A stretch of DNA of 64,000 nt from assembly GCA_026936335.1 (NCBI GenBank), contig JAPMXV010000063.1:62001-126000 (forward strand). The letters run 5' to 3'. Shown here piece after piece: positions 20,601 through 30,308 of the stretch (its first letter is position 1; each line of letters starts with the position of its first letter). Under the pieces are notes generated by a model. That model was not told where the DNA came from, made no database searches, and saw only the letters and a program-made list of their open reading frames with translations. The position numbers and the translations under genes were made by a program. Source of the DNA: Mantamonas sphyraenae. Its lineage: Eukaryota; CRuMs; Mantamonadidae.

Positions 20601-23600
20601 TCAGCCTGCACTCGAATTCGCCTCCAGGTTCTGTGCCTCGCCGTCCACATTCTCTGGCAGACCAATCTTGCTTCGAAACGTCCTTCCGATCTGACTCCGT
20701 TGCCAAACCTTGGTCATGCACCATATGGTGTGGCCGCGAAGGGCAGCAAACACCTTGTTGGCGATCGCCTGCGCACTCGCGAAATCCCTGTTCCGGTGCA
20801 TCTCACATCGCTCGCAGTACTTGACACGCGCAGTGCGGTCACTTCCGTGCTTGCTCTTGTGCACACTGCCACATGTGGGACATCTCAGCGTCGTATTGCA
20901 CTCGTTCACACGCACAACAATCATGTTGTGCTTGGCCAGCTCCTCCAGTTTCTTCACTCCACCACGGCCGCCCTTGAATCCGTCACCGATGCACAGCAGT
21001 GTGATGCGTCGCAGTTGCCCCTCCTCCATCAGTGTGATGCCTCGCACTTGCCCCTCCTCCAACTCCAACTGCATCTTCTCTGTCGCTCGCACCTGTGCCA
21101 GCCATTGCTCCCTCATCTTTCGGATCCGTCTTTTCTGTTCGCGTCGATCATGCGTCTTGCTGTCGCCCCTCTGGCTGCATCCCTCATTGAACTGAGCGGA
21201 TGACCCTTGTTCAGACTCCAGGATCTTGCCGCTGCACTGACTCTTCACCACCCGTCCAGCCCTGGCTGCGGTGTGCACGTCCACAAACAACCCAGATCGT
21301 TTGCTTCGCAGTTCCTGCATCTTCTCACGCACTGTCGCCGAGAGCAGAGCGTTGTCGCGCTTGATCCCTGTCCTGCGCTCCATGGCACCCAGTGACGGTG
21401 GTGAAAAACGCCAGGCGTCTGCAAAGTGAAGCACATTGTGGTTCTCAACGAGCTCCGTGCGTGGGATGTACAGAGCTGAAGGCGCATTCGAAATGCCTGG
21501 ATCCATGGCAAGGAACTGCAAGCGCGCATTTGCCTTCGAGCTCAATGGGATGAGCCTGGAGAACGAGCTCACAACACCGTGTGGTCGTCTGCTGTGCTCC
21601 ATGGACTCTGGGCACAGCTTCAGGGCAATGATCTTGTCCGCCGATTGTGGAAGCCACTTGCGGAGCAGCTTATGCACAGCCTCGGTCTGTGTTTGAGTCG
21701 CTCCGTCGCCGTCAGCCTCGTGTGGGTCCTCAACCTCCTTCCCACGCTCCCGGTGCTGGTGTGCGGCCACGTACATGGCAACCTGGCACAGAAGGATAGT
21801 CACAGCAGCAACACGTTCGATGAGGCGTCGTTGGTTGCCTTGATCCTCAGTGTGTGCGTCTTTGTCGCAGCACCTTGTCGACGTTCCTTCCAGGGCACCC
21901 TTGCCATGAATCGCAAAGTTGTACCTGGGTTTGCTGTGAGACAGAAACGGTGACGATTGTGCACGCTCAGCAAGTGGCGCATCCTCCAGGAACCCCACAT
22001 TGCCCTTCAGGAAGCGCAGCAGCTGGGCGTCATCGACTGGTTTCGTGTCTGACAAAGACGTAGCGGTTGGATTGCGGAGCAGATTCAAACACGCACGCAG
22101 AGTAGGGAACAGCGAGAGCCGTTCATCGGGAAGGATGAGATGTTCCAGGTAGTACAACCGGCGTTGGCCAGGCCCTGCCGGCACCTGCCAATGGCGAACG
22201 TGCAGAGCGTGTACCGCAGAGAAGAGGCGGATGGACAGATGCCCATCGTTGATGAAGGGTGTCTTTGAAATCCTGGGCGCGTGCATAGGGTCAAGCACGG
22301 CGAAAACGTTGAAGGCCGCGAGCAGGAGCGGGTCTGTGTACGTGCCCATGTCCTCCCCTGGGATGATGTTGTGGTCCTCATTGTGCGTGACAACACGTGC
22401 TGTGCCGTTGGCGCACCTGGATGCACACACTTGCATCGCCTTGATGGCGTCGCGCGAGAACAAGTGGCTGCTCCCGTTCTCCTCCCCGATCTTGACCATG
22501 TGCCACGCAAACGAAGCCCTCAGGGCATGCACATGTTGGCCATTTCCAGCCAGCTTTGCCCCCCTCAGCCAGCTGCCCACGGCACAGTCGCACGGGCCTC
22601 CTGCCACGCAATGGGGGCACGGAGGTGGAAAGTACTCGCCTTCTGAGGAGCACGCACCTGGACTCGATGTGACCGCACCGCACAAAATGGACCACGCAAG
22701 CATTGTGTCCTCCTTGCCTTCCCAGCAAACATCCAGCAACCCGTCACAGAGTGCGGAAAGGGCCCATCGTCCAAACAGCTTTTCCCGTTCGACCGCGAGC
22801 TGGTGATGAAGAGACTGTTTGACCGGGTACAGCTTGCGTGTGGACTGGCATTCTCTGGCCAGCTCGTACGCGCAAACATGAGAGTCGGCGCCGGAGTCGC
22901 TCGGATCGTTGCACATCAGCGCCTTGTACTTGTCCACAGAAAGCCCCACCACTTCGCGCAGCACAGTCGCGACCGCGTGCTCGCATGCCTTGCTTGTTGG
23001 TGTGTCTTGAGCATCAGTGTCCTCTTTGTCATCCACACCTTTGTGCAGGCGTTTGACAACTGCCAGGACATCACGGCGCTCGACGTCGCCGTTACTTGCC
23101 ACCACCAGGTCGACCAAGTTGTCAACGGCCTGGTTGATCAGCATGACCTTCCAGCTGGTCAGCACGAGGGCAGCTCCCCGCTGGCACAGGGCTGTGAAGG
23201 CTCCACTGGGGAGACAACGCAGGTCGATGCCACACCTCGCTTCCTCGGGTGCCAGCTCATCCAGATACTCCGCAACGACTCCACCGCTCGGTTGTCTTCT
23301 CAACACGAGGTCAGCTGTCACAGAGATGTACTTGGGGAACTCGCTGAGCTTCGGGGTTGCCTCGCATGTGATCTCCATCTCAGACGGCGGCTTCAGGTAG
23401 ATTCGGCCTACCTTGAGCTGCAGGCAAGCCGACAGCACGTTCTCGAGGTCTTTGCTTGGTTCCAGCAGACCACACTCGAGCAAATCACACTGGATGGCAA
23501 CGATTAGCCCAAAGGCGTGCGCCATCGCATCCAACTCTTCCACGGATCGTGCGTTGATGAGCGCAGCATTTCGCAGTTTCTCGAGGCTGCCGAGCTCCAC

Positions 23601-25772
23601 CACACACGAAGACGATGCCAGACGCTCAGTATGGTCCGAGTCCAGCTTCGGTGTCGAGAAGCCCATGAATACTTCCCACTCGTCGTCCGAGGGGTCCGGC
23701 AGAATTGTGTTGATCACTGCGTCCAGTCGCGAGGCACGGTGGCCATCGTCATCGTCGTCTTGCTTTTTGTACACGTAGTCGATGGCATTGCTGGCCATTG
23801 TGTCCCAAAAGACCGCCTCGTCAGAGCTGGGTGGCGTTGGACCAAGGATGGCGGCCAGCTGTTGATTGTCGCCCACGAACACGTCCATGGAGGCATCAAC
23901 ACCCGCCTTCTTCATCGCCTTGGTCATCTTCGTGTTGAGCTTGTCGCGCACGGCTTCCTCAAGCACGCCACGCATCTTGCTGAGCCGCTCGCGCTTCCCA
24001 TTGTCGGCATGCTTCTTGCACAGGGCTTCCCACTTCTTGACCGAGATCATGTTGTTGTACATGGAAGCAGGGTTGGTGTACTCGATCTCGTCTGTGCCCC
24101 GCGCCGCTGCCACAAGGCCCTCGACACCCTCTGCCGCCACGTCAACCGTCACCGGGTACGCGTATCTGGATCCGATGTTCTCCAACGGCACATGTGATGC
24201 ATCGTGTCGCTTCATCGCCTCCCAACGCGTCCGAATCTGTTCCTTCAGGCCGTCCAGCGCGCCACGCAGGGTCTGTTCGCCTTCCAGCTGGCGCGCCTGC
24301 TCCACCACCTCTCCTGGTGGGAGCAGACGTGCCTTTCGCAATGTGTCATGGTCTGTCACGGCATAATCATTGGCGTAGGCCGCAAACAGGGATCCAATGT
24401 GTCCGCCAACACCCAGATCGACTTGGCCCAGCACATGAGGACCAGGCAGGCCACTCCAATCCAGCTCAGCTTTCGTTCCACCCGTATCGAACACGGCGTC
24501 CCATGCGTGCAATGACGTGAGGGTGTTGATCGTGCGGTCGTCGAAGCCCATTTGACACAGGTGGAACTTCACGGCAGCAAGATACTTCTGGGCGTGCTCC
24601 TGCACCAGGTCCAGGTGCTTGGAAGCAGGTTGTGTGCCCCGTGTGCCTTGCAGTAGATGTGCCACGGACTTGTCGTCCCTCAGGATCGGTTGGTAGATGT
24701 ACGTCAGCAAGCTCCCGCCGCCCGCCAGCAACTCATTCAGGCTCCCGGCATCCAGCCGCAGCATGTTCCGGCGTGGGGCTCGCACGGCTGCCTCAATGTC
24801 GCTCGACAGCAGCAACGCCGCCACGAGTGAAACCAACCGGCCGACGTGCGGCTCGACGATGGCGAAGCCAAGGCGAGGGTGCAGGAGAACAACTGGGTGC
24901 TCGGCGACGTTGTATCCCCAATCACTATCATGCAGGGTGATCACAAAGGTGACGTGTTGAAGTTGGTTGTACAAACGCACCAGCTCATTCTTGACGTCGT
25001 CAGCCAGACATGCACCGGGGTTCTCATTCACCTTGTCGTTGCCACACTCGTACACATCGTGCTGGGAACACAGGTGTTTTACAGCATGATAGACAGCAAC
25101 CTGCGCCTGTCCAGTCAAACTCAACGTATGCCCCTGTGCTAGTGTCTTCAAGTCGGCCTTCTCCCGTTTCAACTTGCGCAACGTCTTGCTCATGGTCGCC
25201 ACATGCGCCAGCGTGTTCTCCATGCGCCGCAGGTGCGTGCCGAAGCTCACTGACTGGGCCTGCTCATCGAGAAACTCGGGCTTCAGATCGCAGACGAGCA
25301 CGTACCTGACATTCGCATTCCGAAGGTCCACCCGCAGTTCTGTGGCCGCTTTCTCAGCCTCGACACATCGTGTAACCAGTTCACGCACCTTGTCTTCGGG
25401 TACGTCTGACACGCGGGCCGCCTCCTCCACGACCGTGTGGACCACGGAGCTAACGTCAACCAGCACTTTCACGTCGCCTTCCAGCTGAGTCATGCCTTGC
25501 TCAAATTCGATACCGTAGGTTGCCAAGATATCTTGCTGTCGCCTCGCCTTGCCATTGCCTCCTTGTCGCCCGTGGGCCAATTGGACCGACTTGGTCCGAT
25601 TGAGTCGGTTTCCGTTTTTTGCCCTCCTGCGCTTTCCTTGGACGTCTTGCGACCGGGCTGTACTCCTCATCCTCACTGTCCTCCTCATCATCGCTGTACT
25701 CCTCATCCTCGCGGTACTCCTCATAGTCGCCGTAAACCAATTCCGTGTCCATAGCCGCCTGAGCGGCTGCAA
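20601..25772 (-). CDS. Giant Fanzor-type RNA-guided RuvC nuclease (1723 residues)
   Basis: Intronless ORF. The last 330 residues carry the split RuvC plus zinc-ribbon architecture of Fanzor/TnpB: D1424 in LAMDPGISN, the glycine-rich CIGDGFKGG at 1594-1601 where TnpB has its catalytic Glu, E1624 in VNECNTT just before the zinc ribbon, CPTC (1631-1634) and CERC (1653-1656), and D1663 in NRDFASAQAIANK. A Gly replacing the RuvC-II Glu with an alternative Glu beside the ribbon is a hallmark of Fanzors. The preceding 1400 residues match no domain I know. They include a Cys cluster (CPHCVAGGPCDC, about residues 1043-1056) and an Asp run. Known Fanzors are mostly well under 1000 residues. The 5' end is uncertain: another frame just upstream encodes an acidic, NLS-like segment. 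RuvC identity is strong; the role of the N-terminus is unknown. Confidence 0.9.
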   Translation of the reverse strand: MQPLRRLWTRNWFTATMRSTARMRSTAMMRRTVRMRSTARSQDVQGKRRRAKNGNRLNRTKSVQLAHGRQGGNGKARRQQDILATYGIEFEQGMTQLEGDVKVLVDVSSVVHTVVEEAARVSDVPEDKVRELVTRCVEAEKAATELRVDLRNANVRYVLVCDLKPEFLDEQAQSVSFGTHLRRMENTLAHVATMSKTLRKLKREKADLKTLAQGHTLSLTGQAQVAVYHAVKHLCSQHDVYECGNDKVNENPGACLADDVKNELVRLYNQLQHVTFVITLHDSDWGYNVAEHPVVLLHPRLGFAIVEPHVGRLVSLVAALLLSSDIEAAVRAPRRNMLRLDAGSLNELLAGGGSLLTYIYQPILRDDKSVAHLLQGTRGTQPASKHLDLVQEHAQKYLAAVKFHLCQMGFDDRTINTLTSLHAWDAVFDTGGTKAELDWSGLPGPHVLGQVDLGVGGHIGSLFAAYANDYAVTDHDTLRKARLLPPGEVVEQARQLEGEQTLRGALDGLKEQIRTRWEAMKRHDASHVPLENIGSRYAYPVTVDVAAEGVEGLVAAARGTDEIEYTNPASMYNNMISVKKWEALCKKHADNGKRERLSKMRGVLEEAVRDKLNTKMTKAMKKAGVDASMDVFVGDNQQLAAILGPTPPSSDEAVFWDTMASNAIDYVYKKQDDDDDGHRASRLDAVINTILPDPSDDEWEVFMGFSTPKLDSDHTERLASSSCVVELGSLEKLRNAALINARSVEELDAMAHAFGLIVAIQCDLLECGLLEPSKDLENVLSACLQLKVGRIYLKPPSEMEITCEATPKLSEFPKYISVTADLVLRRQPSGGVVAEYLDELAPEEARCGIDLRCLPSGAFTALCQRGAALVLTSWKVMLINQAVDNLVDLVVASNGDVERRDVLAVVKRLHKGVDDKEDTDAQDTPTSKACEHAVATVLREVVGLSVDKYKALMCNDPSDSGADSHVCAYELARECQSTRKLYPVKQSLHHQLAVEREKLFGRWALSALCDGLLDVCWEGKEDTMLAWSILCGAVTSSPGACSSEGEYFPPPCPHCVAGGPCDCAVGSWLRGAKLAGNGQHVHALRASFAWHMVKIGEENGSSHLFSRDAIKAMQVCASRCANGTARVVTHNEDHNIIPGEDMGTYTDPLLLAAFNVFAVLDPMHAPRISKTPFINDGHLSIRLFSAVHALHVRHWQVPAGPGQRRLYYLEHLILPDERLSLFPTLRACLNLLRNPTATSLSDTKPVDDAQLLRFLKGNVGFLEDAPLAERAQSSPFLSHSKPRYNFAIHGKGALEGTSTRCCDKDAHTEDQGNQRRLIERVAAVTILLCQVAMYVAAHQHRERGKEVEDPHEADGDGATQTQTEAVHKLLRKWLPQSADKIIALKLCPESMEHSRRPHGVVSSFSRLIPLSSKANARLQFLAMDPGISNAPSALYIPRTELVENHNVLHFADAWRFSPPSLGAMERRTGIKRDNALLSATVREKMQELRSKRSGLFVDVHTAARAGRVVKSQCSGKILESEQGSSAQFNEGCSQRGDSKTHDRREQKRRIRKMREQWLAQVRATEKMQLELEEGQVRGITLMEEGQLRRITLLCIGDGFKGGRGGVKKLEELAKHNMIVVRVNECNTTLRCPTCGSVHKSKHGSDRTARVKYCERCEMHRNRDFASAQAIANKVFAALRGHTIWCMTKVWQRSQIGRTFRSKIGLPENVDGEAQNLEANSSAG

Positions 25773-26276
25773 ACATCCTGACGCTTCCTACACCTCCCTC
25801 CACCTTCAAACTTCGGCGTGGCCCTTGCACGTCCACCACAGTCTCCCCGGGCGCTTACACCAAGCACACACACATCACAGAATCGTTCTTGCAGTCCCAC
25901 GCCATTGTCACAATGAACAGAAGCACAGACGTGGCGGCGCGAACGCTTCATTCCGGACCGCTCGGAAACCGAAAGGCCGTCCTCACCGTCGTTGTCAAGG
26001 GCGATGTTGCTGTGGCTACGTTTCCGTTTGTCATTATGCTTTGAATGCTTTGCGTGGTGTTCGCTCATTGTGCGCGTTTTCTTGCCCCCTGTGGCGCAGC
26101 TTGTTTGGCGTTCGGTCCTCCATCTGCAGGCCATACGGGCCAAATACAACGAGCACAGCCCCATGACACACAAATGCAGGCGCCATGCCAAAGGTGGAAT
26201 GAACAAACTTCAGAAAGGGGATTTTCATTGGCAACGGGGTTTGCGGCGCGAGGCTCAACTTGACCCGAATTCACTG
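25773..26276 (-). other. Element 5' region upstream of the Fanzor ORF
   Basis: 504 bp between the annotated Fanzor start and the right inverted repeat, expected to hold promoter and 5' UTR. Two minus-strand stretches look peptide-like: MSEHHAKHSKHNDKRKRSHS starting near 26068 (basic), and an acidic Glu/Asp/Tyr run from 25751 down to about 25650 followed by RRPRK and KKRK, in a different frame from the main ORF and overlapping its first 40 codons. These could be upstream exons or a frame-shifted original N-terminus. Confidence 0.4.
26251..26276 (-). repeat. Right terminal inverted repeat of Fanzor element
   Basis: Reverse complement begins CAGTGAATTCGG and pairs with 20458-20483. It is followed directly by the TA at 26277-26278. 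Confidence 0.75.
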
Positions 26277-26772
26277 TAGTCTCGGCGCAGATGTCGACGC
26301 CACCGACTCTGTGCAACGCACCAGTCTCCACATTGCTGCACAACGTGGTCACATGGACTGCGTGCGCATGTTGTTGCAGTACGGGGCATCCACACACTCT
26401 GTAGATGCCCAAGGGCAGACGCCGCTGCTGAGAGCCGTCGGCTGGCAGCAAGTGGCCGTGGTGCTCGCCCTTCTGCTGTGTGGTGACGCACAGAAGGACG
26501 CATGCAATGCATACGGGGTGAATGCATTGCTGCTGGAGGATGACTTTGTCGATCACGCCCTCCTGGTGGAGCAACAGAGCCTCGAACGGTGGTGGGATCC
26601 CTTCCGGGACCAGCTGCACGGGTTGCCCATCCATTGGAGCCCACAACGGCATTGGATGATGGACAAGGAGATCGACATGCGTGTGGAGATGGCACTGATG
26701 CTGTGTGAGGCCAGTGACGAGTGTGATGAGCGAGTGCAACTTCGGCTCGCCTCGTTTTGCGCCTGGACATGA
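26277..26772 (+). pseudogene. Ankyrin-repeat gene, 3' part
   Basis: Begins at the right TA copy and continues in frame from 26279. It supplies LGADVDATDSVQRTSLHIAA, RGHMDCVRMLLQYGAS, a third repeat (GQTPLLRAVG) and a C-terminal helical tail to the stop at 26770-26772. No start codon of its own precedes the first repeat except one inside the element (26260), so the piece is unlikely to be expressed as a normal protein. Other alleles or cells may carry the uninterrupted gene. Confidence 0.85.
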
Positions 26773-26974
26773 AGATATCACTGATCATGCATTGTCAAAA
26801 TGACAATCTGGTTTTGTTCACTCATCCCCATGGCATGTGTGCTGTGTCCTCGTCCACGTGAGTGGTGCTGCGACGCTGCGAGGGTGCCACGTCGGCAGGG
26901 AATTCTGAGCTCTGCCTGGCCACGAAACCAAACGCACTGGCGTCCCACACACACACACACACACTCTCTCTCTC

Positions 26975-27469
26975 TCAGTCGTTGTGGTTGTCTGCATCGT
27001 TGGCCTTGGGTTCTTCGACCTTGTACAGGTGGCTGTTCATGAGGAAGTGGTCGTGGGAGATGAGGGCAGTGACGAGGGTGATGAGACACATGATGGTTGT
27101 GGGCAGGCACAGGGTGCCCATGGGCCACACCATGAGCACGAGCTGCATGAGAGCAAACGCAGCCAGGCCCCACGTGCTGAGGAGCACAATGGCAGGCATG
27201 CGAGAGACAATGAGCTGGTAAATGTGGCCAAAGAGAAAGATGGAGTTGTTGCTGATGGTCCACGAGTGCTCGCCTCCCACCAGCTTGGCCATGACGTTTT
27301 CCCAAGGATGGGCCAGTGTGGTGGCACATGACATGCCAAAGTAGTCACACAACGCCGCATAGTCTTCGCTGCTGCCCAGGTTGCTCTTGACCCACACGCA
27401 ACTCAGGCACAGCAGCACACACATAACGTTGGCAATCACAAGGTCCGAATTGCCCGATGCAAATGCCAT
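26975..27469 (-). CDS. Small four-helix membrane protein, unrecognised
   Basis: Intronless ORF of 164 residues with about four hydrophobic segments: IANVMCVLLCLSCVW near the N-terminus, then after a polar loop with two cysteines (ALCDYFGMSCATT) the helices SIFLFGHIYQLIV, AIVLLSTWGLAAFALMQLVL and TIMCLITLVTALI. The tail is short, acidic and Asn/Asp-rich. I do not recognise the family. Its start is 111 bp from that of the divergent gene at 27581, which supports a real gene. A CA/CT-rich tract (26947-26977) lies at its 3' end. Confidence 0.6.
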   Translation of the reverse strand: MAFASGNSDLVIANVMCVLLCLSCVWVKSNLGSSEDYAALCDYFGMSCATTLAHPWENVMAKLVGGEHSWTISNNSIFLFGHIYQLIVSRMPAIVLLSTWGLAAFALMQLVLMVWPMGTLCLPTTIMCLITLVTALISHDHFLMNSHLYKVEEPKANDADNHND

Positions 27470-27580
27470 GGTTGTTTGTTCGTTTGCAAGGAGAGGATGA
27501 AAAGGGTGTGTGTTGGTGGCAGGGGTGGGGGTTTTCGTTGTTTGCCCCGTGGCACCCAACCCACCCCCCAAGCGTTTCCC

Positions 27581-30200
27581 ATGAGCAGCGACGATCAGGT
27601 GACGCCCGTGGTATTGGAACTGGACGAAGAAGACGAAGAGGACACCGAGCCGGAGGAGATCTCCGAGGTGGACGACGAGGTGGCTGCTGCAATGGCCACA
27701 GAGCCGCTTGTGGAGGAGGATGAGGCGACCCAACAGCCGTCCTCGTCCTCGTCCTCGTCTTCTTCCTCCGCCACCAATGCAGGCGAGGGAGACGACGCAC
27801 AACGAAGCAAGGCATACAACCTGCACGCTCGCCCCAACCAACGCCTGCAGTACAGCGGCATGAGCGAGTCGCCTGTGCACAGCAAGAGCTTCTCCCTGCC
27901 GGACGTGAACGACACCGAACCCATGGCTCCTTCCGACATCACCAAACGCGACCGCAACGGAACCGAGGTTGCCCAGCTCACCACAGACGACTTTGCACAG
28001 TTGAGCAAGGACACACTGGAGAAGCTCTACCAGCACGCTGCCGATCTGTTGGCCCTCCACGTCCAGCAAAACTACGACCAGCTGGTGCAGGCCTCTGAAG
28101 AGGGCGTCGAAGTCGCCCAGGTGCCAGACATCTCCATCAACATGCTCACTCGTGACGACGAAGCCTCCAATGTGCCTGTACGTAAGCCTCTGAGCCTGCC
28201 TCCTGTCTGCCTTGCCCTCCCTGCTTCCCTCGAGGCGCTGCCCAAAGAGGGGAAAAATTTCTCCCATGCCCAAATGCCCTGAGCTCGCTCTCCCCTCGCC
28301 CCCGCGCGCCTCCTACCGCGCACTCAGCGCCCCGTGCGCTTGCAACACACCCGTAGCCGCGATCACACACCCGTTTCTCGTCGTTGAGTGTCATTTTCCT
28401 GTGCGAGTGTGAGCTGTGGACCGGCCACGGCGCGTGAAAGCCCGGGTCCTGACCCAAGCCGAAATCGCTCACATTCGCCACCGATCCACCCCTTCGTCTG
28501 CCCCGCCCGCAAAATCGTGCACGTTACAGAAACTCAAGTCGTGGCTGCTGTCCAACCTGCTGGTGACACTGCCTGCAACGACGATGACGCTGGAGAAGCA
28601 GATGGAGGAGCTGCAGGCGGACGAAACGATTGCAACGGAATCGCTGCACGAGGCCGACTATGCGCTGTTGCTGGATCTTGTGTGCCGGGAGTTGCGCAAG
28701 GTGCTGGTGTCTCTGAGCGAGGCGGCCATTGAGGCGGTGCTGTTTACACTGGAATCGGTGCAGAATGTGGAGGACAAGGAACACTTTAGCCAGCTGGGAC
28801 GACGGTTGTCGCGACTGTACCGTCGTGCGCGTCTGTTCAACTCGATCACACGCAAACTGTTCCCCAACGACCCGGAACGGCACCAGGTGAGCGTGGCACG
28901 CATGTACCACGGTGTTGTGATCACCCTGCTGTCCAAGGGAGTGATCAGCAAGGCCACGCAGGATCGGTTTGACGCAGACCTGGAACGCAACTCGGCCTGG
29001 ATTTGGGATCCCAGCGAACCCAAGTCGCGCCACTACATGCACTTGCAGATGATGATGGACGACTTTGTGTTGCCCGTGCAGATGCTGGACAAGTTCCCGT
29101 ACAAGGTGTACGACGGCGAGTGGGGTCTGTGGGCCATTGTGGAGGCCTACGCGGGCATGGTGATCGACGTCTCCCTCAAGTGGGTCAATTGCTTCGCCCA
29201 GAGTGCGTCGAGCATGGCCAACACGGAGGAGTGGCGCGCCTCGTTTGAGGAACTCACGCAGATCGACGTCAACACGGCGTTGACCTGGCTGCACGACAAG
29301 GAGCGTGAGGTGGACCACGAGATGGAACATGTGCTCCAGAAGCTCATGGACTTTTCGCCCTTCCTCATGAAGATCAACACGCTGTACGTGGTGAGCAACT
29401 CGGTCAGCAAGTACCTCAACCAGGTCCTCGACCGCTACCGTGCCAAGATGGAGCAGAGCGAAGACGGCCAGGCGGCCATCAAGAGCATCGAACGACAGAT
29501 CACTGTGGCGCGCAGAAGTATCCAGATGAAGATGACGGATCTGCTGTGCTTCCTGTACGAGGCGACGGTGAGCGGTCTGGAGTCGGTGCTGGTGGACATG
29601 CTCAAGACCAAGTGGAGCATCAGCAACCTGTTCTCAGACAAGGAAGATAAGAAGCAATACTCGTGGGACATGGTTTCGCAGGTGGTGCTGCCTGTGATCA
29701 CCTACCTGGACAGCTCGGTCATCTGGATCATCGAGCCGCTGTACAACGAGGTGTTTACCCAGCTGTTTGAGATGCTGTGGAAGTCCACCGTGCGCACGCT
29801 GGGCAAGATTGTGCTTGGCGAACACGAGGATATCAAAGAGGTGCAGGAGAAGCAAAACTCCATCATCACCGCCCTCCTCTCCCCGGAGTACACCTTTTCC
29901 CTCAGCCGCTACTTTGACGCCGAGGGCAAGGGTGTCGCCATGGAGCGTCTCGAACGCGACCGCAAGCGCATCCTCAAGTGTCTGGAGTGGAACACGGCCG
30001 ACACGGAGATTGTTGTTGCCGATCTCAAGGAATCCCAGGAGCGCCTTGTGGCCCTCGACGAGACCCAAGAGGCACAACGCAGCCATGAACGCGTCCTTCT
30101 CGAGGCTGGCATCAAGATCCTCACCCAGCGCAAGGGCGATGCCAAGGCCTCTGCCTTTGTCGACAGTGTGGAGGTCGACAGCGGCAACGAGCGAGCGTGA
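27581..30200 (+). CDS. Large helical protein, possibly MHD/MUN-like (vesicle priming)
   Basis: Exons 27581-28177 and 28530-30200 give about 755 residues. The phase 0 splice joins SNVP to KLKSWLLSNLL, and the intron contains CTGAC at 28451. The N-terminal 140 residues are acidic and Ser-rich; the rest is almost all helix. MTDLLCFLYEATVSGLESVL and, further on, VVLPVITYLDSSVIWIIEPL with FTQLFEMLWKSTVRTLGKIV recall the MHD1/MHD2 pattern of Munc13/BAIAP3/DUF810 proteins, which open syntaxin for SNARE assembly. I could not confirm a C2 domain, so the assignment is tentative. It could equally be another exocytosis or tethering factor with a CATCHR-like fold. Confidence 0.6.
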
Positions 30201-30308
30201 TTTGCAAATGGATGGGAAATTGTTGAATTGAATCCGTGTTCAAGTTTGTGTGTGTGTGTGTGTGTGTCCTTCGTCTTTTGTGCTTTCTGCTTGTGTGGAG
30301 CCCCTCAT

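Larger units (their letters stand above)
20458..26276 (-). mobile_element. Fanzor-bearing DNA element inserted in an ankyrin gene
   Basis: 5819-bp insertion flanked by TA on both sides and bounded by imperfect inverted repeats that start CAG (left CAGGCTGTTCGG, right in reverse complement CAGTGAATTCGG). The boundaries are set independently by the host gene: deleting exactly this interval plus one TA rejoins an in-frame ankyrin repeat. Its main cargo is a 1723-residue ORF on the minus strand ending in a Fanzor RuvC nuclease. I see no separate DDE or tyrosine transposase, so mobility may depend on a transposase elsewhere or on the unassigned N-terminal part. TA duplication and CAG termini resemble Tc1/mariner elements, several of which are known Fanzor carriers. 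Intact coding sequence and a clean junction suggest recent insertion. Confidence 0.85.

Noticed and set aside
20508-21203. Plus-strand ORF in the left end of the element as possible transposase
   Set aside because: It lies opposite the conserved RuvC and zinc-ribbon codons and shows no transposase motif.
25501-25839. Separate acidic protein upstream of the Fanzor
   Set aside because: Too short and overlapping the main ORF; kept only as a possible alternative N-terminus.
20457-26278. The element as a giant intron of the ankyrin gene
   Set aside because: The left edge lacks a GT donor at the frame junction; the TA plus inverted-repeat model explains both ends and restores the frame exactly.
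30250-30275. TG run as a telomere-like or regulatory repeat
   Set aside because: Simple dinucleotide tract between two convergent genes, like many others in the window.
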